From Clostridium_AW sp040797845 (GTDB lineage: Bacteria; Bacillota; Clostridia; Clostridiales; Clostridiaceae): DNA of 64,000 bases. The position numbers were made by a program, and so were the translations under genes. The stretch is from the NCBI GenBank assembly GCA_040797845.1, contig JBFNFA010000002.1:513111-577110 (forward strand). The letters run 5' to 3'. Shown piece after piece: positions 1 to 8,811 of this stretch (positions within the stretch are counted from its first letter, which is position 1; each line of letters opens with the position of its first letter). The notes under the pieces are model-generated. The model saw only the letters and a list, made by a program, of their open reading frames with translations. It was not told the origin of the DNA and ran no database searches.

Positions 1-2
1 AT

Positions 3-380
3 CAAGGCACAAAAAGAGGAGAAAATATAATATATTTATTTCAAATGGATAACTACAGGCTTTGTCATTTAGGGGATTTAGGTCATCTTTTATCAAAAGA
101 AGATATATCAAAAATTGGGGATGTTGACGTATTATTCATACCTATAGGCGGGAACTACACCATAAATGGGAAGGAAGCTTTTCAAATAACTAAAGCAGTA
201 AAAAGCCATATAATTATACCTATGCATTATAAAACTCCGGATTTATCATTTCCATTAGAAGGATTGGAAGTTTTTCTAAAGTACTTAAAGAAAGGTAAAC
301 GTGTGAATAGCAATTCTATGGATCTGACTGATGATCTAAAGAAACTTGATGGAGAATTATTAATATTAGATTATAAATAA
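3..380 (+). CDS. MBL-fold metal-dependent hydrolase, C-terminal part (partial)
   Basis: The frame is open from the first complete codon at base 3, so the start lies left of the window; about 125 C-terminal residues are visible. The visible motifs are those of the metallo-beta-lactamase fold: CHLGDLGH, carrying the late metal-binding Asp and His, and IIPMHYKTPDL, carrying the last His. The order and spacing fit the compact YtkL/UlaG-like (UPF0173-like) branch rather than RNase J or glyoxalase II. The substrate cannot be told. A hairpin terminator follows the stop codon. Fold call is firm; function is open. Confidence 0.8.
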   Translation, partial: QGTKRGENIIYLFQMDNYRLCHLGDLGHLLSKEDISKIGDVDVLFIPIGGNYTINGKEAFQITKAVKSHIIIPMHYKTPDLSFPLEGLEVFLKYLKKGKRVNSNSMDLTDDLKKLDGELLILDYK

Positions 381-387
381 AAAAAAC

Positions 388-430
388 AAACCTTAGTTTA
401 ATTGAATTTTTTTCTCTTAAACTAAGGTTT
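388..430. terminator. Bidirectional intrinsic terminator
   Basis: Perfect 13-bp arms AAACCTTAGTTTA (388-400) and TAAACTAAGGTTT (418-430) enclose a T-rich loop. It lies between two convergent genes, the MBL hydrolase and the ArsR regulator, and can serve both. Confidence 0.8.
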
Positions 431-441
431 TACAACTAATT

Positions 442-807
442 TTAGTTATGTTCAACATGGGTTAAACCAGCATTAAAAATCTCACCTATATGTTCATCAT
501 CCAAGGAATAAAACACGGTTTTTCCCTCTTTTCTGAACTTAACAAGTCTTGCAGATTTAAGAATTCTAAGTTGATGAGATATTGAAGATTGGCTCATACC
601 CAATACATCTGCAATGTCACAAACACACAATTCTTTTTTAAAAAGAGCGTATATTATCTTAATTCTTGTATAGTCTCCTAAAACTTTGAATAAATCGGAT
701 AGTCTTGTAAACGTCTCATTATCCAACATATTTTTCTTAACACAGCTAACACAATCGTCATGAACATCACAACAGTTGCAAACCTCTATTTCTTCAAGTT
801 CTCTCAT
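442..807 (-). CDS. ArsR/SmtB-family metal-sensing repressor, CadC-like
   Basis: A 121-residue winged-helix repressor expected to leave its operator when it binds metal. Two metal sites of the family can be read. The alpha-3N type site is ELCVCD (Cys61, Cys63) plus an N-terminal Cys-rich arm (Cys10, 12, 13, 19, 22). The alpha-5 type site is Asp104, His106, His117 and His120, with the exact D-x-H-x10-H-x2-H spacing of CzrA/SmtB. The recognition helix region is MSQSSISHQLRILKSARLV. This double set is what CadC of Staphylococcus aureus has, so Cd/Pb/Zn sensing is the best guess. No efflux pump adjoins it: upstream is a Mur ligase gene and downstream a convergent hydrolase. Confidence 0.88.
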   Translation of the reverse strand: MRELEEIEVCNCCDVHDDCVSCVKKNMLDNETFTRLSDLFKVLGDYTRIKIIYALFKKELCVCDIADVLGMSQSSISHQLRILKSARLVKFRKEGKTVFYSLDDEHIGEIFNAGLTHVEHN

Positions 808-905
808 TTTTCCACCACCCTTAGATCAGTTGCTTTAGCATTATACTATCCTCTGCCTAATTTCCTCTCATTATATACTCATTATATAGTTTATAATTTA
901 TTTAT

Positions 906-3077
906 TCAACTTAATAGAGGCACTTTATTCTGTTCATGATTATTTATGGTCTTAATTATTAGATCTAAACATTGAGTAAATAATATTATAATTTCTCCTT
1001 CTATTGCCCTATCCATGGCATATATTATTGCATCTTCCTCTTTATAAATAACATCTAAACTAGTTATATCAAATCCTTTTGATATAACTCCTTCTTCTAT
1101 TAAACCAGCGGACTCCCCCTTTTTTCTACCCCTTAGGTCAAACTGCTCTCTTATTATTATATGGTCACTATACTTGGCAGATATTTCTCCTAGTTCTTTT
1201 ATATATCTGTCTATCCTATCTCCAGGAGCAGCTATTATTGAGGTTATTCTAGTAGGATTAAATTCCTTAGCTAAATTAAATACTTCTTCAAAGGCTTCCC
1301 CATTATGTCCATAATCTAAAATAATCTTATATTTATTCATATTTATTACATTTTGCCTTCCTGGATTTAAATATAAATCACACTCTAAAGTACCTATTAT
1401 ATCTATAATTTTTTCAATATTTCCATGTATATAGTAAGTTGCTGCTAGTGAAGAAATTATGTTCAAAATATTGCTTTTAGATTTTCCATAATAAGTAAAA
1501 GGAATTTTTCTTATGTCTATAATCGTACTTTCAATACCATTTTTACAATGTATTATATAATCATCCCTTATATAAAAAGCTTCCCCACCTTCTTTTATGT
1601 GTTTCTCTATGAATAGATTTTTTTCTAAATCATACAGACATATCTCTATATCCTTTCTACAAGAAAATAAATGGGACAACTCTTGTTGAGCCTTTAATAT
1701 AGCCTTTCCTCCCATTTCTAATTCCTTTATAATTACTGATTTAGTGTTAATCAGTTTATCCATATCCTCTGTCCCTTCCATACCTACATGATCTTCAGAT
1801 ATGGATGTTATGATCCCTACATTTCCTCCTTCGTAGCCTAATCCATTTCGTCCTATGCCTCCCCTTGCCGTTTCTAGTACAGCTACTTCCACTTTTTCAT
1901 TAGTCAAAATTTCTCTTGCACTTAAAAATCCTGTAGTATCTCCATCTCTAATTTTCTCATTTCCTATAAATATGCCTTCTGTTGAGGCCAATCCTGTCAC
2001 ATAGCCAAGTCTTTTAAATATATTATAAATTAACCTTGCTGTAGTTGTCTTACCATTTGATCCAGTTATTGATATTATGGGTATAGCTCCAACTTCATTC
2101 TTTATACTTTGTAGAAAAAACTTTATTATATCATTTTTTATATTGATCAATTCATCTTTTATATTAAAGACACATCCTAAATCTCTTACTTTTAGTGTGT
2201 TATTTATCTCATCTTCATATAAATCTATATACATAAATTCAATTTTAAAAACCTTATATATACTATTTATTAATTCCCTAAGTCCTAACCATTCATTTAC
2301 TTTTTCATATTCTCCATTTGTATTTATTTTAAACACTTTATTATTTCTACCTTTATAGCTAATTACCCTGTAACTTATGCCTCCACCATAAATCAGTGCA
2401 TATCCATAAGAATTAATGATATTATTTACAACAGTAGTTAACTCCTCAATATTTTTACAACTAATATCTATATTATAATCTTTCGAATAATTACATATAT
2501 TTATTGGATATTGTAGGCCCATAATATCTTCCTCTGTTAAATTATATAATTTTCTCATCTCTACTCTAGGAAGATTATTAAATCTCAATAATCCATATAA
2601 AGTATCCCTGTTTTTACTTTTGATTACCATTGGAGTGTTTTCATAGCTCTGATATTCATCACTTATAATTATAGATCTTCGCCCATAGCCTAATTGATAT
2701 AATCCTTCTGAAAGTTCAATTGCAGGGATTCCTTCATCTTTAGCTAAATCTATAATCGTAAAGATAAATTTATCTTGAAATAGCATTTTAACCCTATCTC
2801 CAACCTTCTTCACACTAGAATCTTCATCCATTATATTGTAAATTATATATCTACATAAATTCTCTCTTTTATAAGTAGCCCAAATAATATGTCCTTCATC
2901 CTCATCCTCTATTTCTATTATTTTTTCATCATATCCAATATATTTGTATATCCCTAAATATTTTTTTATAAATTCATTTAAACCTACTTCATTAGTAGAA
3001 TTTACTTTTATTTTCACTAAACTTTTTATGCCCTTAATATTGTTTCCTTCAAAAAAACTTATAAAAGAAATATGCAT
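906..3077 (-). CDS. Cyanophycin-synthetase-like Mur ligase with degenerate ATP-grasp region
   Basis: About 723 residues. The second half is a Mur-ligase module: P-loop GSNGKTTT near residue 339, LETARGGIGRNGLGY, SISEDHVGMEGTEDMDKL and the C-terminal DYGHNGEAF...APGDR region, all in the arrangement of the cyanophycin synthetase (CphA) C-terminal half. The first half keeps CphA-like landmarks (GIPAIEL...LYQLGYGRRSIII) but I cannot find the ATP-grasp residues (the KPxxGxxGRGV type), and the protein is shorter than usual CphA. It may be a CphA relative that has lost one of its two ligase activities. The start at 3077 is preferred over 3140 because a GAGG...GGTGA ribosome site precedes it, while the upstream ATG lacks one. 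It lies 72 bases after nrdG on the same strand. Confidence 0.75.
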   Translation of the reverse strand: MHISFISFFEGNNIKGIKSLVKIKVNSTNEVGLNEFIKKYLGIYKYIGYDEKIIEIEDEDEGHIIWATYKRENLCRYIIYNIMDEDSSVKKVGDRVKMLFQDKFIFTIIDLAKDEGIPAIELSEGLYQLGYGRRSIIISDEYQSYENTPMVIKSKNRDTLYGLLRFNNLPRVEMRKLYNLTEEDIMGLQYPINICNYSKDYNIDISCKNIEELTTVVNNIINSYGYALIYGGGISYRVISYKGRNNKVFKINTNGEYEKVNEWLGLRELINSIYKVFKIEFMYIDLYEDEINNTLKVRDLGCVFNIKDELINIKNDIIKFFLQSIKNEVGAIPIISITGSNGKTTTARLIYNIFKRLGYVTGLASTEGIFIGNEKIRDGDTTGFLSAREILTNEKVEVAVLETARGGIGRNGLGYEGGNVGIITSISEDHVGMEGTEDMDKLINTKSVIIKELEMGGKAILKAQQELSHLFSCRKDIEICLYDLEKNLFIEKHIKEGGEAFYIRDDYIIHCKNGIESTIIDIRKIPFTYYGKSKSNILNIISSLAATYYIHGNIEKIIDIIGTLECDLYLNPGRQNVINMNKYKIILDYGHNGEAFEEVFNLAKEFNPTRITSIIAAPGDRIDRYIKELGEISAKYSDHIIIREQFDLRGRKKGESAGLIEEGVISKGFDITSLDVIYKEEDAIIYAMDRAIEGEIIILFTQCLDLIIKTINNHEQNKVPLLS

Positions 3078-3149
3078 AATTTCACCATCCTCAAAAACCA
3101 TCATAATATAGGTTCTTAATTTACAAGAGAAATTATGCATATTAAAATT

Positions 3150-3662
3150 CTAAACTTCCTCATCTAATATAATATGTTTTAATAATATACTTTCCTTCAC
3201 ATCAATTATCCTTTGATTGCTTGAGCCTTTGTATTTTAAATGATGATTGTATTTATCCATCTCAAATCTACCGTCTACTAATATATCAATGTTATCTAAT
3301 AGCTCTTTCCACCCGTTGTTTTTATCTAAATGTTCAATTATATATTCAAAAGTATATCCCGTATAGCACCAAATATTAAGGCCCTCTTTCTTCAAAAGAT
3401 AAGCTAATTCACTCAGGTTCTCAGCTTGTTCAAAAGGTTCTCCACCAGAAAAAGTAATCCCTTTTATCAACGGAATGTTGCTCTTTACTCTCTTAAAAAT
3501 ATCCTTTATATTAGCTTTTCCTCCATAATCAAATTCCTGCATGGCTACATTATGACATCCAGGACAATGATGATTACAGCCAGACAAAAATAATACAGCT
3601 CTTAACCCTTTACCATTTACCAAAGAATTATCTAAAAAACCTGCAACTTGAAGTTCTTTCAT
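3150..3662 (-). CDS. nrdG: Anaerobic ribonucleotide reductase activating protein
   Basis: A 170-residue radical-SAM activase that installs the glycyl radical on NrdD. The cluster-binding motif is C29-NHH-C33-PG-C36, the CxxxCxxC form typical of the family, and ITFSGGEPF supplies the SAM-binding GGE motif. The start at 3662 gives the expected length and has GGTGAG just upstream. The frame remains open further upstream, but that stretch overlaps nrdD out of frame. One base separates the nrdD stop from this start, so the two are translationally coupled. Confidence 0.95.
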   Translation of the reverse strand: MKELQVAGFLDNSLVNGKGLRAVLFLSGCNHHCPGCHNVAMQEFDYGGKANIKDIFKRVKSNIPLIKGITFSGGEPFEQAENLSELAYLLKKEGLNIWCYTGYTFEYIIEHLDKNNGWKELLDNIDILVDGRFEMDKYNHHLKYKGSSNQRIIDVKESILLKHIILDEEV

Positions 3663-3663
3663 A

Positions 3664-5781
3664 TTACTCACCTTTATTATAGAACTTAATTCTATTAGTG
3701 TGTGATATTCTATCACTTCTTTCTGCCACTTTTCCATTTCCAAATCTTTCATCTAAACTTAAATATCCTGTAACCCTTGAAATACCCTGTATATTTAAGC
3801 TTCCACATTTATTACACTTGCATTCATTATTGCTTAAATACGTGCCACAATCTCTACAGTATTTTATATGAAAGTTTATTCCTATGTAGCTTATATTAGA
3901 ATGCGTATAAGCATATTCTAATATATCCATTATCACATCCTCTGTTGGATAGTCATCTAATTCTATATAAGTTATATGTCCTCCATTACAAACTTTATGA
4001 TATGGGGCTTCTATATCTATTTTCTCTTTTATTGATATAGAATGTCCAACTGGAACATGGAATCCATTTGTATAATAGTCTTTATCAGTAACGCCTTCTA
4101 TTTCTCCAAACACTTTTTTATCTTGTGCTATGAATTTTCCGCTTAACCCTTCCGCAGGAGTAGCATAACAAGACCAGTTTAAACTTGTTTCTTCTGTAAT
4201 TTTATCTGCAAAATCTCTGATATATTGTATTATTTTTAATCCTAATTCCCTTGCTTCTTCACTTTCGCCGTGATGTTTTCCTACTAGTGCTTTTAGTGTT
4301 TCCGCAAGTCCTATAAATCCAATTGCCCAAGTTCCTTGCTTTAATATAGGTTCTATGCTATCCTCTGGGCTTAAATTTTCTGCACCTTTCATCAACCCTT
4401 GACCAGCTACAAAAGGTAAATCCTTAACTCTTAATCTCTTAAGCACTTCATATCTATGTAACAAAGAATCCTTAGCCATATTTAATCTATTATCTAATAA
4501 GCTAAAAAATTTATCCAAATCTCCTTTTGCCAATATACCTACCCTTGGTAGATTAATTGTTGTTGGAGCTATATTACCTCTAGCTTTTACTGTAGGCTCA
4601 CCATTTACATTGGATTGAACCCTTGTTCTACAACCCATGGTAGCTGGTAAGTATCCCTTCTCATAATATTCTAAATTAAAATCAGCATCTATATTCATAA
4701 AAGTTGGATTCATTCTTTTACTTGCCACTTTACATGCCAATTTAAATAAATAATAATATGGATCTGATGGTTTTTTATTCACTCCATCTTTTACCCTAAA
4801 AATTATATTAGGGAAAATAGGTTGTTCTCCCTTACCTAAGCCTTTCTCATATTCATTTAAGAATATCTCACATATCAACGCCGCATCCTCACTTTGAGGT
4901 ATTCCTATATTAATAGAACTAAAAGGTACTTGAGAACCTGCTCTTGAATGCATAGTATTTAAGTTATATACAATTCCCTGCATAGCCTGGCTAATATTTT
5001 TTCTAAGTCTTCTCTCAACTAACTTTTCTATTATTGAGTCTTCTAATCCTACTTCCTTATATTCTTTCTTTATTTCAATCCTTGTTGGCTCAACAAATAC
5101 AGCCATATCATTGTCAAAATCCGGATGAGATTGTCCTCCGAACATATCATTTTGCGTGGACTGAAGCAGTATACAAGATAACTCACAAGCGGATTCTATT
5201 CTTTTAGGTGGCCTTATATAACCATAGCCTGTATTAAATCCTTTTAATAGTATTTCTTTAGTTGGTATATGTAAACAATTTGTCGTTAAATTGTAGCTAT
5301 CTAAATCATGATAATATACATCCCCGTTTTCATGAGCCTTTGCTAAATGCTTAGGCATTATAGATAAATTATGCCACTTATTGGATTCACTAGCTATTCT
5401 TAATAATTTTGAAGAAAAATTATTTCCAACATTAGCATTGTCTCTATCAGTTTCTACCCCTATTTTCTCTATTGCCTTCATTAAATCTGATTTTATTTCT
5501 CTAATTTTAGTTCTTTCTTTTCTGTAGTTAGCGTATACAATCCCTACTTCTCTATATCCATTTTCTAGCAAAATATTTTCTACTAAATTTTGAATTTCTT
5601 CTACGGATATTTCTCCGCTATCTATATCTTCTAATCTTTTAATAATTTTTTGAGTTAAATCTATAACTTCACTTTCTTTTAAATTATATGCAATCTCCTC
5701 TGATGCTCCTTTTATTGCATTAGTTATCTTTGTGGTGTCAAAGGAAACCCTTCTACCGTCTCTCTTTACTACATGTAGCAT
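3664..5781 (-). CDS. nrdD: Anaerobic (class III) ribonucleoside-triphosphate reductase
   Basis: A 705-residue oxygen-sensitive enzyme that makes dNTPs from NTPs with formate as reductant. The N-terminal ATP-cone begins VVKRDGRRVSFDTTKI. The catalytic core carries the expected Cys-containing segments, for example NLTTNCLHIP and TMGCRTRVQSN. A zinc site near the C terminus is built by CRDCG and CKCNKCG, followed by the glycyl-radical loop RVTGYL...RFGNGK. First gene of nrdDG. The upstream region has a consensus promoter overlapped by NrdR-type boxes, so repression by NrdR at high dATP is expected. Confidence 0.97.
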   Translation of the reverse strand: MLHVVKRDGRRVSFDTTKITNAIKGASEEIAYNLKESEVIDLTQKIIKRLEDIDSGEISVEEIQNLVENILLENGYREVGIVYANYRKERTKIREIKSDLMKAIEKIGVETDRDNANVGNNFSSKLLRIASESNKWHNLSIMPKHLAKAHENGDVYYHDLDSYNLTTNCLHIPTKEILLKGFNTGYGYIRPPKRIESACELSCILLQSTQNDMFGGQSHPDFDNDMAVFVEPTRIEIKKEYKEVGLEDSIIEKLVERRLRKNISQAMQGIVYNLNTMHSRAGSQVPFSSINIGIPQSEDAALICEIFLNEYEKGLGKGEQPIFPNIIFRVKDGVNKKPSDPYYYLFKLACKVASKRMNPTFMNIDADFNLEYYEKGYLPATMGCRTRVQSNVNGEPTVKARGNIAPTTINLPRVGILAKGDLDKFFSLLDNRLNMAKDSLLHRYEVLKRLRVKDLPFVAGQGLMKGAENLSPEDSIEPILKQGTWAIGFIGLAETLKALVGKHHGESEEARELGLKIIQYIRDFADKITEETSLNWSCYATPAEGLSGKFIAQDKKVFGEIEGVTDKDYYTNGFHVPVGHSISIKEKIDIEAPYHKVCNGGHITYIELDDYPTEDVIMDILEYAYTHSNISYIGINFHIKYCRDCGTYLSNNECKCNKCGSLNIQGISRVTGYLSLDERFGNGKVAERSDRISHTNRIKFYNKGE

Positions 5782-5797
5782 AAATTAATACCCCCAA

Positions 5798-5844
5798 CTA
5801 CTATATATTGTGTTTGCACTGTGTAATTATACTATGGTAATAAA
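5798..5844 (-). promoter_or_regulatory. Paired NrdR boxes in front of nrdDG
   Basis: Read on the minus strand, 5798-5813 is ACACAATATATAGTAG, 14 of 16 against the NrdR-box consensus acaCwAtATaTwGtgt. Exactly 31 bp further upstream (5829-5844) a weaker second site keeps one conserved half. About three helical turns between box centres is the known NrdR arrangement. The weaker site covers the -10 element of the promoter. Confidence 0.7.
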
Positions 5845-5854
5845 TATTTGGCAA
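5826..5854 (-). promoter_or_regulatory. Sigma-A promoter of nrdDG
   Basis: On the minus strand TTGCCA (5849-5854), a 17-bp spacer, then TATAAT (5826-5831). Transcription should start near 5819, about 38 bases before the nrdD start codon. Confidence 0.75.
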
Positions 5855-6047
5855 TTTCAAAATTAACTATATTACAATGATATATGTATTTACTATTCTC
5901 TTTCTTTATCTCTTTCTTTATCTTATATATATTAGCAGCTTGATATTTTTTTTATTATGCTAAATAGATTTAATATTATCTTTAGTACTACCAATTAAAT
6001 ACATTATTTGGTAAAATATATATAGTATTTTTATAGGAGTTGTTGAT

Positions 6048-7031
6048 ATGAAAAAAATTTTAGTTTTAATATTTTCAATTTTTTTATTGGTTGGATGTAC
6101 CAAACCTCCTGAAATGAAAGAAGAAGTTAAAAAAGAGCAGCCTAAAGAAGAAGAGAAATTCTTCTCTCCCTATACTGGGGAAGAAATAGATAAGGATACT
6201 TATTTTAAAATTCCATTTATGGTAATAGTGGAAAATTCAAAGACCTCTAGACCTCATTCTGGATTAATTCATGCAGATGTAGTTTATGAAACTATGGCCG
6301 AAGGTGGAATATCACGATTTATGGCGATTTATCATAAAGATGATTCCCCTAAAATAGGCCCTGTTAGAAGTGCTAGACCATATTTTTTAGATATAGCAAT
6401 CGAAAATAATCTTCCTTTTGCTCACTGTGGATATAGTGAAGAGGCTAAAAGCAGAATAGAAAAAGAAAAACTTCCTAGCTTAAACGAATTTTTATATGAA
6501 AAATTTTATTGGAGAGATAAAAATAGACCCTATGAACATAGTCTTTATACTTCCTCTAATTTAAGAGAACTTATTAAAGAGCAAAATTTAATTAAATCTC
6601 CAAGTAAATCTTTATATTTTAATAGTGATTTTTGGCAAAATACCATGGATAATGCTGAGAAGATATGTTTAAATGTGAATAAATACTACAACACTTCTTA
6701 TGTTTTTAATAATAATAAATATACGAAATATATGGATGGAGAAAAATCTATTGATGCAGAAGAGAAAATACCTATTGAAGTTAATAATATTATTATACAG
6801 TTAACGGATATTACTCTACAAAAAGACAACCTACATATAGATGTGCGCCTTATAGGAGAAGGTGATTGTTATATTATAAGTAACGGTAAGTATATAAAAG
6901 GTCGTTGGGAAAAGAAAGACTCCAATTCTCCTACAGTTTTCCTAGATAAAGATAATAGACGAATTCCTTTATCCCCTGGTAAGACATGGTGGCATATTTT
7001 TGATGATGGAATAAAAGTAGTTATTGAATAG
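6048..7031 (+). CDS. DUF3048 (YerB-like) lipoprotein
   Basis: 327 residues. A lipoprotein signal peptide ends in LLVGC (Cys17), so it should be tethered to the outer face of the membrane after Lgt processing (lgt is at 13971). A charged linker is followed by the DUF3048 region, recognisable from PFMVIVENSKTSRPHSGLIHADVVYE, ISRFMAIYH and IGPVRSARPYFLDIA, and then the second half ending KTWWHIF. B. subtilis YerB is the namesake; its role is unknown. A good AGGAG site lies eight bases before the ATG. Single-gene unit with its own terminator. Confidence 0.88.
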   Translation: MKKILVLIFSIFLLVGCTKPPEMKEEVKKEQPKEEEKFFSPYTGEEIDKDTYFKIPFMVIVENSKTSRPHSGLIHADVVYETMAEGGISRFMAIYHKDDSPKIGPVRSARPYFLDIAIENNLPFAHCGYSEEAKSRIEKEKLPSLNEFLYEKFYWRDKNRPYEHSLYTSSNLRELIKEQNLIKSPSKSLYFNSDFWQNTMDNAEKICLNVNKYYNTSYVFNNNKYTKYMDGEKSIDAEEKIPIEVNNIIIQLTDITLQKDNLHIDVRLIGEGDCYIISNGKYIKGRWEKKDSNSPTVFLDKDNRRIPLSPGKTWWHIFDDGIKVVIE

Positions 7032-7040
7032 ATATTTATA

Positions 7041-7080
7041 AAAATTCCACTGTATTTAAATATTACAGTGGAATTTTTTT
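7041..7080. terminator. Bidirectional terminator between convergent genes
   Basis: Arms AAAATTCCACTGTA and TACAGTGGAATTTT with a short loop, followed by T residues on the plus strand. The left arm forms the final codons and stop of the convergent GGDEF gene (stop at 7056-7058). Confidence 0.8.
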
Positions 7081-8147
7081 TTATCCTTATACATTTCTCT
7101 GTCTGCCCTTATCAAAATTTCATCTGGTTTAATGTTTTCTCTTGAATTAACACAATATATACCATAGCTAAAGTCTAAACCTAAATCACCAAATTTTATT
7201 TTATTAATCTCTTCTTTTATATGAACTACCTTTTCATTTGTCTCCTCTAATGAATAGTTTTTTAAAACAATTACAAATTCATCTCCGGATATCCTAGCAC
7301 AGATATGATCTCTAACATTGCTACTAATTACCTTAGCAAACTTTTTAAGAGCCCTATCCCCCATACAATGTCCGTATGTATCATTTATTATTTTGAAATT
7401 ATTTATATCTATAGCCACTACTGATAAAATATCGTCACACTCTTTAATCATTTTAACTTCTTTTTCAAATAATTTTCTAAAATATCTTCTATTAATCAAT
7501 CCAGTCAATTCGTCATAATTAGCCATAAATTTAAGCTTATTTTGTATATAAGTATTTTTAAGAACTAATTCTAAATCTCTTTTTATATAATCCATAAAGG
7601 TTCTATCCTCTTCAGTAAATATTTTATTTTTACTAGTACTATCTATATTTATTAATCCTATTAATTTATCATCAATGTAAATGGGGGAACTAATTGTGCA
7701 TGCTATATCCAACGCATTGTTTGTCCTTAAATATTCATTTTTATCTACACTTAAAAAATTTTCATCAAACTTTGAGGGATTTTTTATAATAATGCTTACT
7801 TTTGAATTCATATTACTAATATATATTTCTTCCTTAGAAAAAGATATACTCTTTAATCTTTCTGAATATCCTATTAAAGTTTTGAAATAAAATTTATTAT
7901 CTTCATTTAGTAGTAATATACTCCCCTTTGATGCATTTGGAATTAATTGAATCGCTGTACTTAGAATAATATCATATAACTCTTCTTCATTTTGTGTATG
8001 TACTATCGTATATGCAATTTCATACAATGCTTCTTTTATTTTTTCCACCTTTCTTATATGTATTCTCATTTTATTTATACTAATAAATTGTATACATGTA
8101 AAAATTATAAGGGTCAATAAAAGTAGATCTTTTAATATAGTTTGCAT
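7056..8147 (-). CDS. GAF-GGDEF diguanylate cyclase, membrane-anchored
   Basis: About 363 residues: one N-terminal membrane helix (LLLLTLIIFTCIQFISI), a GAF domain of roughly residues 45-190, and a GGDEF domain covering the C-terminal 160. The active-site motif is SGDEF, a variant generally compatible with c-di-GMP synthesis, and DELTGLINRRYF opens the domain. No RxxD inhibitory site precedes SGDEF, so product feedback at an I-site is not expected. The start at 8147 is chosen because GGAGG sits five bases before it. The frame is open to 8216, which would add a second hydrophobic stretch without a ribosome site. Confidence 0.85.
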   Translation of the reverse strand: MQTILKDLLLLTLIIFTCIQFISINKMRIHIRKVEKIKEALYEIAYTIVHTQNEEELYDIILSTAIQLIPNASKGSILLLNEDNKFYFKTLIGYSERLKSISFSKEEIYISNMNSKVSIIIKNPSKFDENFLSVDKNEYLRTNNALDIACTISSPIYIDDKLIGLINIDSTSKNKIFTEEDRTFMDYIKRDLELVLKNTYIQNKLKFMANYDELTGLINRRYFRKLFEKEVKMIKECDDILSVVAIDINNFKIINDTYGHCMGDRALKKFAKVISSNVRDHICARISGDEFVIVLKNYSLEETNEKVVHIKEEINKIKFGDLGLDFSYGIYCVNSRENIKPDEILIRADREMYKDKKKFHCNI

Positions 8148-8268
8148 TTTATCCTCCATAGTCCATTTTATAAATAATGGAATGAATACCATTATATTTA
8201 ATATTAATAAATTCATTAAATAATGTAAACAATATTTTAAGAATATATTTTATGGAGGTATAAAAGCA

Positions 8269-8445
8269 ATGGTTGGTAGAATTATTGATATGAATAATAC
8301 CGAAGTATTTGTAAGCTTTGAAAATGGTGTTACCATAGATGTAAATAAATTCAATTTACCATCAGATGCAAGAATAGGTGACACTGTAAGAATTGATCCT
8401 GGAACTCCTAGAATATCCAATTCAAAATTAGTAGATTTCTTTTAA
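8269..8445 (+). CDS. Small 58-residue protein, DUF3006-like
   Basis: Reads MVGRIIDMNNTEVFVSFENG followed by a segment ending ISNSKLVDFF. GGAGG precedes the ATG by ten bases, and a terminator hairpin follows the stop. The pattern of a beta-rich domain with an acidic-aliphatic core (IDxxxxEVFVSFENG...LPSDARIGDTVRID) resembles the DUF3006 family of small Firmicute proteins. Function unknown. It is transcribed away from the GGDEF gene, so both share the gap at 8148-8268. Confidence 0.75.
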   Translation: MVGRIIDMNNTEVFVSFENGVTIDVNKFNLPSDARIGDTVRIDPGTPRISNSKLVDFF

Positions 8446-8452
8446 TTATTTA

Positions 8453-8490
8453 AAAAATAAGGAGAGATAAATATCCCTCCTTATTTTACT
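8453..8490. terminator. Intrinsic terminator
   Basis: Arms AAAATAAGGAG (about 8454-8464) and CTCCTTATTTT (about 8477-8487) between the small 58-residue gene and the convergent ferredoxin gene. Confidence 0.75.
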
Positions 8491-8515
8491 CTTCTATATT
8501 TTACTTTTTTATATT

Positions 8516-8707
8516 TTATTCTTCTGTTGAGATAGCATTTGTAGGACAGCTATCTTCTGCTTCTTTTGCAGCATCTTCTGATCCATCTGGAACTTCATCT
8601 ACTGTAACTACAGCTTTTCCATCATCGTCCATTTCAAAAACGTCTGGAGCAATACCTGGGCATAATCCACATCCAATACAAGTATCCTTATCTACATGTG
8701 CCTTCAT
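8516..8707 (-). CDS. Monocluster [4Fe-4S] ferredoxin
   Basis: 63 residues with one cluster-binding set: C10-IG-C13-GL-C16 and C54-P. The place where a two-cluster ferredoxin has its fourth Cys reads PGIAPDVF instead, the pattern of single-cluster Bacillus/Thermotoga-type ferredoxins. It is very acidic, as expected for an electron carrier. An AGGAGG site lies before the ATG. Redox partner unknown; the next gene upstream is an Mrp-type ATPase, 104 bases away. Confidence 0.92.
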   Translation of the reverse strand: MKAHVDKDTCIGCGLCPGIAPDVFEMDDDGKAVVTVDEVPDGSEDAAKEAEDSCPTNAISTEE

Positions 8708-8811
8708 AATATAACCTCCTTATTAAATAAAAATTATACTTTTATTTTTACCTAATTATAATCTATTTATAACATAACTCATGTGGAAAAAAAATCTATT
8801 TAAATCAAATT

